Shown here piece after piece: positions 1-5,097 of a DNA stretch of 6,168 nt. Made by a program: the position numbers and the translations under genes. How positions within the stretch are numbered: position 1 is the first letter of the stretch; every line of letters begins with the position of its first letter. Source of the stretch: Candidatus Peregrinibacteria bacterium (GTDB taxonomy: Bacteria; Patescibacteriota; Gracilibacteria; Peribacterales; Peribacteraceae); the NCBI GenBank assembly GCA_030638845.1, contig DAOWDW010000043.1:1-6168 (forward strand), written 5' to 3'. Under the pieces are notes generated by a model. That model was not told where the DNA came from. It saw nothing but the letters and a program-made list of their open reading frames with translations, and made no database searches.

Positions 1-100
1 AGAGATATCTGAATTATGATTAGAAATATAGATCTGGTAGGTGCTTAGCATGCTAAGCACCTACCAGATCTATATTTCTAATCATAATTCAGATATCTCT
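1..100. repeat. Perfect 100-nt loopless palindrome at the window edge
   Basis: Bases 1-50 are the exact reverse complement of bases 51-100, with no spacer; the centre is GCATGC. The right arm includes the last codons and stop of the transposase gene (89-100), so the right arm is the natural sequence and the left arm looks like its inverted copy. The symmetry reaches base 1, so it may continue outside the window. As RNA it would form a 50-bp hairpin. Perfect palindromes of this length are normally unstable in bacteria because SbcCD-type nucleases cut them. A contig-end fold-back artefact is therefore as likely as a real element end. Confidence 0.95.
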
Positions 101-571
101 TAACCCTAAAAACCATTTTCTAGGATTTTCTTTTATGTATTTCTGTATGCGATAAAACTCATTAATATCTCGAATTCTATGTTCATAATATCCTTTTTGC
201 CAAGTTTTATAATCTACATAATTTGGTAATTGGTTAATATTTTTTGTTACAGCAGATTTATATGATTTAATAATTGTTATAAGTGAACCTGCAATTGGTC
301 TTGAAAAATATTGTTTTGAAACTGCCGATCTTCCATTAAATCCTATAATCCCATGAATATGATTTGGCATAACAATAAAATCGCTAATATCTACATGATT
401 AAAATGTTTAGGAATATCAAGCCAACATTTCTTCGCTATTACACCTTTCTCTGATAATATGAGAAAATCTGTAACATCTTCTGAAAATATAGATTTTCGG
501 TTTCGTGTACAAATAGTAATGAAAAATATTCCATTTTGAAGAACTGATTCAATATTTGAAGTTATAAGCAT
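89..571 (-). CDS. REP-associated tyrosine transposase (RAYT, IS200/IS605-like Y1 family)
   Basis: This 160-residue protein is a single-strand DNA transposase of the HUH/Y1 type. Visible signatures are the N-terminal strand FFITICTRNR (16-25), the HUH pair in VMPNHIHGII (H71 and H73), and a C-terminal WQKGYYEHRIR block (124-134) whose tyrosines Y128/Y129 are the likely nucleophile. IQKYIKENPRKW closes the fold. In this family, REP-associated members mobilise or maintain short palindromic repeats. The frame is open for 15 codons upstream of the ATG with no other good start, and the usual N-terminal RLxxYDYS-like segment is not recognisable, so the true start is uncertain. No Shine-Dalgarno site is visible. 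The last three sense codons and the TGA lie inside the 100-nt palindrome. The gene appears intact. Confidence 0.88.
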   Translation of the reverse strand: MLITSNIESVLQNGIFFITICTRNRKSIFSEDVTDFLILSEKGVIAKKCWLDIPKHFNHVDISDFIVMPNHIHGIIGFNGRSAVSKQYFSRPIAGSLITIIKSYKSAVTKNINQLPNYVDYKTWQKGYYEHRIRDINEFYRIQKYIKENPRKWFLGLRDI

Positions 572-610
572 AGCATTAGACGCTAACAGATTTTTTCTAC
601 TATTAAAAAG

Positions 611-717
611 TTCTCATAGTACTTTTTATAAATACCACTATCTATTTCTCATTTTTACAGTCGAATTGGAGGTCATAATTTGTGACATCCTTTACCATCA
701 AAAAAGTACTATGCGAG
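611..717. repeat. Inverted pair of the AAAAAGTACTATG element
   Basis: The minus-strand copy AAAAAGTACTATGAGAA (611-627) faces a plus-strand copy AAAAAGTACTATGCGAG (701-717). The first 13 bases are identical and inverted, separated by about 73 bases. The minus copy lies 40-56 bases upstream of the transposase ATG. A third copy is at 5650-5666. The core TACTAT resembles a -10 box. For the plus copy, GTGACA (682-687) could be a -35 box, but the spacing of 19 is long. It may be a shared promoter element, or the ends of a small mobile element associated with the transposase. Confidence 0.6.
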
Positions 718-790
718 CTATTGCTTTCCTAATAAAGCATGATAGTTGTGCGAATTGATAAATTAGAAGAAAGAGTAGGAATTGTTTAAA

Positions 791-854
791 TGGTATATTG
801 GAATATTGGTTTGCCACATAACGAAGATATTAATCTACATACCAATATACCAAT
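791..854. repeat. Inverted repeat just downstream of metK
   Basis: TGGTATATTGG (791-801) pairs exactly with 842-852 across a 40-base spacer. The right arm is also a perfect tandem duplication of the 8-mer ATACCAAT (839-854). It begins 3 bases after the metK stop. It could form a long-loop hairpin at the 3' end of the metK message. There is no clear run of T on the metK strand, so I do not call it a terminator with confidence. Confidence 0.55.
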
Positions 855-856
855 CA

Positions 857-1996
857 CTAAATGCCTACAGCCTTAATCAAATCTTCAACTCTATCTTTCC
901 TTTCCCATGTAAATTCTGGCTCTTCACGACCGAAATGCCCGTAACATGCAGTCTTTTTGTAGATAGGTCTTTGGAGATCTAAGTGAGTAATAATCCCTTT
1001 AGGAGTTAAATCAAATAATTCTCTAACTACTTCTGTAAGTTTTTCATCAGAGACTTTTCCTGTGCCATGCGTGTTTATAAATATAGATACTGGTTCTGCA
1101 ACTCCAATGGCGTAAGCAAGTTGAATCTCACATTCTTCAGCCAAATCTGCCGCAACTATATTCTTTGCAATGTACCGCGCCATGTATGCAGCTGATCTAT
1201 CTACTTTCATAGGTTCTTTCCCAGAAAATGCCCCTCCTCCCACTGCAATGTATCCACCATAGCTGTCTACAATTATTTTTCGCCCCGTCATACCAGCATC
1301 TGCAACTGGACCACCCGTTACAAACTTTCCTGTTGGATTTACGTGATAAATAGTTTGAGAATCTGTGTAATTTCCTAACACTGGTTGTATAATGTGCTCT
1401 AAGCAATCTTTTCGAATTTGCTCCTGCTCTATTCCGTCATCATGTTGTGTTGACAACACAACAGCCTGAACACGTTTTGGTCTATTTCTTTCCTCATACT
1501 CTACGGTAACTTGGCACTTACCATCTGGACGAAGATAGGGGATAAGTCCAGAGCGTCTAACCTCGGCTGCTTTTTTTGCAAGTGCATGAGAAAGCATAAT
1601 TGGAAGTGGCATAAGTTCTGGTGTTTGTTTACATGCATAACCAACCATAAGACCTTGATCTCCTGCTCCACCAGTATCTACTCCTTGGGCAATATCTGGA
1701 CTTTGCTTGTCGATTGATACAAGTACCGCACATGTTCTGTATTCAAATCCAAAATTTGGATCTGTATATCCAACATCACGGATAACGTCGCGAGCAACTT
1801 GAGCAATATCTACAAAAGTTGATGTTGTTATTTCCCCAGCAACTAGTACTAAACCAGTTGTTACAAATGTCTCGCAACCACTACGGCAAACGGGATCGTC
1901 TTTTAACATTTCATCTAGTATTGCATCGCTAATTTGATCTGCAACTTTGTCTGGGTGTCCTTCGAAAACGGATTCGGAGGTGAATAGATGTGCCAT
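857..1996 (-). CDS. metK: S-adenosylmethionine synthetase
   Basis: Methionine adenosyltransferase joins L-methionine and ATP to make S-adenosylmethionine, releasing phosphate and diphosphate; it is a cytosolic oligomer needing Mg and K ions. At 379 residues it is near the usual length of about 380-400. Family signatures are all present: [20 protein letters not shown] (8-27, catalytic His15), GAGDQG (110-115, methionine/ATP region), GGGAFSGK (253-260, P-loop-like), KVDRSAAY (264-271) and [15 protein letters not shown] (351-365). It ends TAG followed directly by TGA. The start at 1996 fits the family N-terminus (MAHLFTSES). No Shine-Dalgarno site precedes the ATG; the preceding 40 bases are almost pure U plus A on the mRNA. 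Regulation is indicated by the SAM-I-like aptamer and terminator upstream. A small unknown gene lies upstream on the same strand. Confidence 0.98.
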   Translation of the reverse strand: MAHLFTSESVFEGHPDKVADQISDAILDEMLKDDPVCRSGCETFVTTGLVLVAGEITTSTFVDIAQVARDVIRDVGYTDPNFGFEYRTCAVLVSIDKQSPDIAQGVDTGGAGDQGLMVGYACKQTPELMPLPIMLSHALAKKAAEVRRSGLIPYLRPDGKCQVTVEYEERNRPKRVQAVVLSTQHDDGIEQEQIRKDCLEHIIQPVLGNYTDSQTIYHVNPTGKFVTGGPVADAGMTGRKIIVDSYGGYIAVGGGAFSGKEPMKVDRSAAYMARYIAKNIVAADLAEECEIQLAYAIGVAEPVSIFINTHGTGKVSDEKLTEVVRELFDLTPKGIITHLDLQRPIYKKTACYGHFGREEPEFTWERKDRVEDLIKAVGI

Positions 1997-2132
1997 ATTA
2001 AAAAAAATGAAAAATATAAAATGAAAAATGAAAAATTCAGATATATTAGCGCGTCTATCCTTGGGCGCAATTTAAGGTTGAAAAATTCAAGTGAAAGATC
2101 AGATATAACGGATGAAAGATCGAATTAGAAAG
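1997..2132 (-). other. U-rich metK 5' leader between terminator and start codon
   Basis: This 136-base stretch separates the leader terminator from the metK ATG. On the mRNA strand it has GATCTTTCA twice (2092-2100 and 2113-2121), a TTGAATTTTTCAA inverted repeat (2076-2088), and several ATTTTTCA-type units just before the ATG. A weak second promoter is conceivable: TTGCGC, a 16-base spacer, then TAATAT, which would start metK downstream of the riboswitch. No Shine-Dalgarno site is present. The U-rich, presumably unstructured segment could be a ribosome landing site, which is inference. Confidence 0.5.
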
Positions 2133-2154
2133 AAAAACTCTTCGCAGGGAAGAG
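2133..2154 (-). terminator. Intrinsic terminator in the metK leader (riboswitch expression platform)
   Basis: On the metK strand CTCTTC (2154-2149) pairs perfectly with GAAGAG (2143-2138) across the 5-base loop CCTGC, followed at once by TTTTT (2137-2133) and then CTTT. It lies upstream of, not downstream of, a coding region, and 14 bases 3' of the aptamer P1 stem. An alternative pairing exists: mRNA GGGAGAGA (2179-2172) with UCUCUUCCC (2155-2147), eight base pairs with one bulged U. That pairing would occupy the 5' arm of the terminator and so act as an antiterminator. Confidence 0.82.
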
Positions 2155-2168
2155 AAATATTTATACTG

Positions 2169-2319
2169 CTATCTCTCCCTAGGACACGCACTGCGTAGAG
2201 TGCACGCCAAGGCTGGAATTCCCACCCTTCGACTCGCTTCGCTCGCTCAGGGCAAGCCTACTAGCCTGGGTTGGGGGGTGGATGTAACGAGCCAGATCTC
2301 TTTCCACCTCTCTGGATAG
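2169..2319 (-). promoter_or_regulatory. SAM-I (S-box)-like riboswitch aptamer in the metK leader
   Basis: Pieces of the S-box core occur in the right order on the metK strand. P1 is CUAUC (2319-2315) with GAUAG (2173-2169). AGAGAGGUGG follows (2313-2304). P2 is GGUGG with CCACC (2281-2277), capped by GAG-AUCUGG-CUC (2300-2289), which mirrors the family's GGG-ACUGG-CCC. Then CAACC (2273-2269), a P3 base ACCC/GGGU, AAUUCC (2220-2215), a long P4 (CCUUGG...CCUAGG, 2212-2178, with GCACU/AGUGC inside), and GAGAGAUAG closing P1. The family binds SAM and shuts off methionine and SAM genes; position before metK and before a terminator fits that. The usual kink-turn bases (GAUGA) are not recognisable and the GGUGCCAA segment reads GGGUGGGAA, so this is a diverged member or a close relative. 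I infer SAM as the ligand; the sequence alone does not prove it. Confidence 0.72.
2225..2252. repeat. REP-like GC-rich palindrome inside riboswitch P3
   Basis: A 28-base imperfect palindrome starting CCCTTCGACTCGC and ending GCTCAGGG sits in otherwise AT-rich DNA. The ends CCCT and AGGG pair, and the middle contains GCGAG/CTCGC-type units. Its style (CCCTTCGAC...GCTCAGGG) is that of small palindromic repeats I recall as widely dispersed in bacterial genomes that carry RAYT transposases. It falls exactly in the variable P3 arm of the SAM-I-like aptamer, between CAACC and GGGUGGGAAUUCC on the mRNA. Confidence 0.65.
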
Positions 2320-2337
2320 TTGATGATGTAAACCAAC

Positions 2338-2365
2338 ATTACACCCCTACAGTTTCTTCGTCCAA
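2338..2365 (-). promoter_or_regulatory. Possible metK leader promoter overlapping the upstream stop codon
   Basis: On the minus strand TTGGAC (2365-2360), a 16-base spacer, and TGTAAT (2343-2338) form a plausible sigma-70-type promoter. The -10 matches TATAAT at five of six positions and includes the TAA stop of the small upstream gene; the -35 is weak (TTG only). Transcription would start about 12 bases before the riboswitch P1 stem, a typical distance. Co-transcription with the upstream gene is the alternative. Confidence 0.35.
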
Positions 2366-2647
2366 TAATTGTTCTTTTTCTTCGGTTAATCCACATTCAT
2401 TTCCTCGTACTACTATTATTGCCCTTGTCTTTTTCTCTTTTAAATTTTCCCTAACCAAGTCTGCATACCTGTCGCAACACACAGATAAATAAATCTGACC
2501 CAGAGGTCCGTCTGGACCACTGCCAATACTACTCACTCCAACTCTTGCACAACCATTCATTCTTCTAGGGCACAAATCCCCGTTTTCTATACGAACACCT
2601 TGTAAATACAATTCATATTCTCGTTGACATATGTCTTCATAGCTCAT
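2339..2647 (-). CDS. Small cysteine-containing protein of unknown function
   Basis: I do not recognise this 102-residue protein. It looks like a genuine soluble protein: mixed charge and normal composition, with no signal peptide or membrane segment. It has an N-terminal helix-like MSYEDICQREYELYLQ, a Gly-rich middle IGSGPDGPLGQIYLS (41-55), and a charged helical stretch RYADLVRENLKEKKTR (60-75). Cysteines at 7, 26, 33, 57, 58 and 85 include CPRRMNGC (26-33) and CC (57-58), which could bind metal or form disulphides; this is speculation. It is on the same strand as metK, its stop lies 20 bases before the metK riboswitch, and it diverges from zwf. A TATATT box on its strand lies about 11 bases before the ATG, so its leader would be only a few bases. 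No Shine-Dalgarno site is seen. Confidence 0.65.
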   Translation of the reverse strand: MSYEDICQREYELYLQGVRIENGDLCPRRMNGCARVGVSSIGSGPDGPLGQIYLSVCCDRYADLVRENLKEKKTRAIIVVRGNECGLTEEKEQLLDEETVGV

Positions 2648-2686
2648 GATACAACTTTAATATAATTTATAAATACCTCAATGGCC

Positions 2687-2744
2687 TTATGTTTTTCGCT
2701 TTTGTAAGCGACTTTCTAAAGACTTCTATTCTTTAGAAACATAA
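2687..2744. repeat. Compact three-stem palindromic structure between the unknown gene and zwf
   Basis: An outer stem TTATG (2687-2691)/CATAA (2740-2744) encloses two perfect hairpins: TCGCTT-TTGT-AAGCGA (2696-2711) and a 9-bp stem TTTCTAAAG (2713-2721)/CTTTAGAAA (2731-2739). Only one base separates the hairpins. A 7-base direct repeat GCCTTAT (2684-2690 and 2750-2756) brackets the structure. Read on either strand it folds as a three-way junction. It may be a leader RNA of the unknown gene (its 3' edge is 40 bases from that ATG), a protein-binding site, or a small fold-back insertion. No known RNA family is recognised. Confidence 0.6.
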
Positions 2745-2812
2745 ATATTGCCTTATTTGTTTTAACCAAAAGGGTTCCCCTGGGGATGCTTCACTGCGCC
2801 ACTGTTTCCCTC

Positions 2813-2852
2813 TATACTAATAATTCTCATTAATTGCTATATACTAAACTTG
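2813..2852 (+). promoter_or_regulatory. zwf promoter with -10 box next to the start codon
   Basis: TATACT (2840-2845), with an upstream TGC (2835-2837) that also gives an extended -10 reading TGCTATATA, lies 7 bases before the zwf ATG. The expected transcription start is therefore at or within a base or two of A2853, giving a leaderless or near-leaderless message. The 8-mer TATACTAA occurs twice, at 2813-2820 and 2840-2847, exactly 27 bases apart, so a second upstream start is possible. No good -35 is visible. Confidence 0.55.
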
Positions 2853-4295
2853 ATGCTTTCTTCTCCTTCTCCATTTACGTTCATACTATTTGGTGCTTCT
2901 GGACATTTAGCACAAAATAAAATTTATCCTGCATTGTATACTTTGGCACTTAAAAAAAGATTACCTGATGATTATTCTATCGTTGGATTTTCTAGGTCTA
3001 AGATGAATGGCAATGAATTTAAAAAGCTTGTTGAAGATGCGATAAAAAAAGATATGTTAGAAGTAAATGAAGACGTTCTTAATAACTTTCTTGAGCATAT
3101 TCATTACCATCAAGGAGCATATGATGATGTAAAAAGTTTTGAGGGATTGAATTCTAAAATAAATGAAGTAGAAAAAAATTCAGATGGAACTGTACGTCTT
3201 GCATATCTCTCAGTTCCTCCATCTGTATTTCATCCTATTTTACAAAACCTTTGCAAGGCAGGTATTCACCACAAAAAAGGGATGTTTAGATGCATTGTAG
3301 AAAAACCAGTTGGAGATAATGCGGAGTCAGCAGAAATTATTTGCAAAGAAATCCGTTCTTGTTTTGAGGACGAAGAAATATTCTTTTTAGATCACTTTCT
3401 TGGTAAAGAAGCAGTTAGAAATGCTTATTATTTAAGACGCGCAAATCCTTTGCTCGAAAGACTGTTTAAAAACACTCTTATAAAGAGTGTAGAAATAACA
3501 GCATTTGAACAGGCAGGACTAGAGGGAAGGACAGGGTACTTTGAGCATACTGGAACATTCAGAGATATGTTTCAGTCTCATCTTTTGATGATTGCGTCTT
3601 TACTTACTATGCGTTTATCTGAGACTGATAGTACGTTTAGATCTGTTCGCTTAAACGCATTAGAACAGTTTTACCTTCCTCCTGCTAGTAATTTAAGTGA
3701 CATATTAATTCAGGCGCAGTACGGAGATGGGGTAATAAATGGAGAAAAAGTTCTTGGTTATGCAAAAGAAAAAGATGTAGATAATGCGTCTAGAACAAAC
3801 ACTTATATTGCTCTTAAATTAATGACAAGAATATCCCGCTGGCAAGGAGTCCCATTTTATTTACGAAGTGGTAAGAGACTTAATAAAAAAGAGACAAGAA
3901 TTAGCATAGAATTTCAAGAACCTAATCCTGTAGGAAAAGGAGCTACTCCAAATAGATTGGATATTATTTTGCAAGGGGAAGCTGGCATGCGCATGCATCT
4001 TCAAACAAAACTTGGTGGTACAGAACCAGAATTTAGACCTTTAATTATGGAAGATCCTTTAGTTTGTATTGGTGACTGTTTGCCTGAGCATGGTCTTTTG
4101 TTGCTAGAAGCAATACTTGGAAAACAGCAATGGTTTTTATCTTTTGATGAAGTGCACACAGCTTGGATGCTTACAGATCCTCTTCAAACTTATTTAGATG
4201 ATGCATCTACTCCACTTTATACATATGCATCTGGTAGTAATGGCCCAGACGAAGCAGATGAATGGATAAAAGGACTGGGGGGAAGATGGTATTAA
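2853..4295 (+). CDS. zwf: Glucose-6-phosphate 1-dehydrogenase
   Basis: The enzyme oxidises glucose 6-phosphate to 6-phosphogluconolactone with NAD(P)+, the entry step of the oxidative pentose phosphate pathway, in the cytosol. The 480-residue length is close to the family norm of about 490. The N-terminal Rossmann fold carries ILFGASGHLAQNKIYPALY (11-29). EKPVG (150-154), DHFLGKEAVRN (180-190, substrate-binding His181), GYFEHTGTFRDMFQSHLL (228-245, catalytic-base His243) and VPFYLRSGKRL (333-343) are all in order, as is the C-terminal PLYTYASGSNGPDEAD (454-469). Two family positions differ: GASGDLA reads GASGHLA, and the Arg of RIDHYLGKE is Leu. Translation can begin at TTG 2850 or ATG 2853; the ATG is preferred because the promoter places the 5' end there. 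No Shine-Dalgarno site is seen. pgl follows after 64 bases on the same strand. Confidence 0.96.
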   Translation: MLSSPSPFTFILFGASGHLAQNKIYPALYTLALKKRLPDDYSIVGFSRSKMNGNEFKKLVEDAIKKDMLEVNEDVLNNFLEHIHYHQGAYDDVKSFEGLNSKINEVEKNSDGTVRLAYLSVPPSVFHPILQNLCKAGIHHKKGMFRCIVEKPVGDNAESAEIICKEIRSCFEDEEIFFLDHFLGKEAVRNAYYLRRANPLLERLFKNTLIKSVEITAFEQAGLEGRTGYFEHTGTFRDMFQSHLLMIASLLTMRLSETDSTFRSVRLNALEQFYLPPASNLSDILIQAQYGDGVINGEKVLGYAKEKDVDNASRTNTYIALKLMTRISRWQGVPFYLRSGKRLNKKETRISIEFQEPNPVGKGATPNRLDIILQGEAGMRMHLQTKLGGTEPEFRPLIMEDPLVCIGDCLPEHGLLLLEAILGKQQWFLSFDEVHTAWMLTDPLQTYLDDASTPLYTYASGSNGPDEADEWIKGLGGRWY

Positions 4296-4319
4296 GAAAT
4301 GTGAAAATAAAAGAAATGA
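4295..4319 (+). repeat. Purine-rich repeat directly after the zwf stop (copy A)
   Basis: A 25-base segment beginning AGAAATGTG immediately after zwf matches 21 of 25 bases at 5045-5069, immediately after pgl. Both copies are soon followed by TGAAATAAATA (4326-4336 and 5067-5077). The repeat is almost free of C and has no dyad symmetry, so it is not a terminator hairpin. It may be a duplicated 3' sequence or an RNA-binding site. Confidence 0.6.
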
Positions 4320-4326
4320 AGGAAAT

Positions 4327-4359
4327 GAAATAAATATTTCTTAATGATATAATCATTGC
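4327..4359 (+). promoter_or_regulatory. pgl promoter: consensus extended -10, with two adjacent palindromes
   Basis: TGATATAAT (4345-4353) is a perfect extended -10 (TGn plus TATAAT). Six bases separate it from the pgl ATG, so A4360 is the expected first transcribed base, making the transcript leaderless. No good -35 exists, as is common with extended -10 promoters. Two palindromes abut: GAAATA-AA-TATTTC (4327-4340), and AATGAT-ATA-ATCATT (4343-4357), which covers the -10. The second could be a repressor site or chance in AT-rich DNA. Confidence 0.65.
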
Positions 4360-5043
4360 ATGGATTATGCCCACATTAAAACTGGCACCGATGAAGAGTT
4401 TATTCAAGGCTCTGCTTTACTTCTTATTAGTTTGATACATGCGGTATTACAAAAACAAAATGGATGCCTTCTTGCTCTATCTGGTGGATCTACCCCTATT
4501 CCAGTTTATAAAGAACTTGGTTCATCTTGTGCAATTGAATGGGACAAAGTTTGGATTTGTTTAGTAGACGAAAGGTATATTGATGCTGATAGTGATGATA
4601 GTAACGCAAAGATGATTTCAGAAACCCTGCTTGGCGAATCGAATATCCCAAAATCAAATATTTTATTCCCAGACACATCTGCGCCTTTAGAAAAATGTGT
4701 AGAACAGTATAACGAAGCACTGTCTTCTATTACTCCAGATATTGCTGTGCTTGGTATGGGACCAGACGGTCACATTGCATCACTCTTTCCTCCATTGATG
4801 GAAGATGCAATTAATCGCGATAAAGCATGTATTCATACAGTAACTGATAAATTTGCTGTGCATGATAGAATAAGTATGACTTTGCCTGCACTAGCCAGAA
4901 TAGATTCATCTGTATTTTTACTTAAAGGAAAAGATAAATTGCATGCTTGGGAAGAGATGAACGAAAGCACCGAAGGTGTAAAGCGTTGGCCAGCAAAAGG
5001 GATACTAGCTACTGGAGGAGTTACTGTTGTCAGTAAAGAATGA
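4360..5043 (+). CDS. pgl: 6-phosphogluconolactonase (DevB/SOL type)
   Basis: It hydrolyses 6-phosphogluconolactone, the product of the Zwf reaction, to 6-phosphogluconate in the cytosol; its place right after zwf supports this. The 227-residue length is typical. Family marks of the NagB/6PGL fold are ALSGGSTPIPVY (39-50, phosphate loop), VWICLVDERYIDADSDDSN (64-82) and LGMGPDGHIASLFP (131-144, with catalytic His138). DRISMTLPALARI (169-181) follows. The GPDGH block and the DERY block separate it from glucosamine-6-phosphate deaminase. The start is the ATG at the predicted transcription start; there is no ribosome binding site. The stop TGA is followed directly by TAG. No gnd (6-phosphogluconate dehydrogenase) gene lies in the window, so the next pathway step must be elsewhere or absent. 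Confidence 0.95.
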   Translation: MDYAHIKTGTDEEFIQGSALLLISLIHAVLQKQNGCLLALSGGSTPIPVYKELGSSCAIEWDKVWICLVDERYIDADSDDSNAKMISETLLGESNIPKSNILFPDTSAPLEKCVEQYNEALSSITPDIAVLGMGPDGHIASLFPPLMEDAINRDKACIHTVTDKFAVHDRISMTLPALARIDSSVFLLKGKDKLHAWEEMNESTEGVKRWPAKGILATGGVTVVSKE

Positions 5044-5044
5044 T

Positions 5045-5069
5045 AGAAATGTGGAAGCAAAAGAAGTGA
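5045..5069 (+). repeat. Purine-rich repeat directly after the pgl stop (copy B)
   Basis: This is the partner of the segment at 4295-4319: 21 of 25 bases match, differing at positions 10, 13, 14 and 22, all transitions. It lies between the converging ends of pgl and the TAG-interrupted gene, where no clear bidirectional terminator is visible. Confidence 0.6.
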
Positions 5070-5097
5070 AATAAATAAAGCAAATAAAAAAGTTTGA

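Larger units (their letters stand above)
572..856. other. Gene-free intergenic region between transposase and metK
   Basis: About 285 bases without a convincing gene. It holds two inverted-repeat systems (611-717 and 791-854) and one small hairpin: TGCTTT (722-727) pairs with AAAGCA (734-739) across a 6-base loop. No tRNA and no strong T-tract terminator is visible. It is downstream of metK and upstream of the transposase on the minus strand, so it may contain the metK 3' end and the transposase promoter. Confidence 0.6.

Noticed and set aside
1..100. CRISPR or tandem-repeat array at the left edge
   Set aside because: There is a single inverted duplication only, with no spaced direct repeats.
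857..859. metK readthrough of TAG
   Set aside because: TGA follows immediately, so readthrough would add one residue and have no visible purpose.
782..982. Plus-strand open frame overlapping the metK 3' end
   Set aside because: It runs antisense to the conserved C-terminus of metK, and its sequence is explained by that gene and the inverted repeat.
2271..2492. Plus-strand open frame across the metK leader
   Set aside because: It overlaps the riboswitch-like structure and the opposite-strand small gene; the composition is not protein-like.
2757..2812. tRNA-like T-arm in GGTTCCCCTGGGG
   Set aside because: No acceptor, D or anticodon arms can be built around it.
2850..2852. TTG as the zwf start codon
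   Set aside because: It adds only one residue, and the adjacent ATG sits at the expected transcription start.
4207..4407. Minus-strand open frame at the zwf/pgl junction
   Set aside because: It is antisense to the conserved zwf C-terminus and crosses the pgl promoter; no family features.
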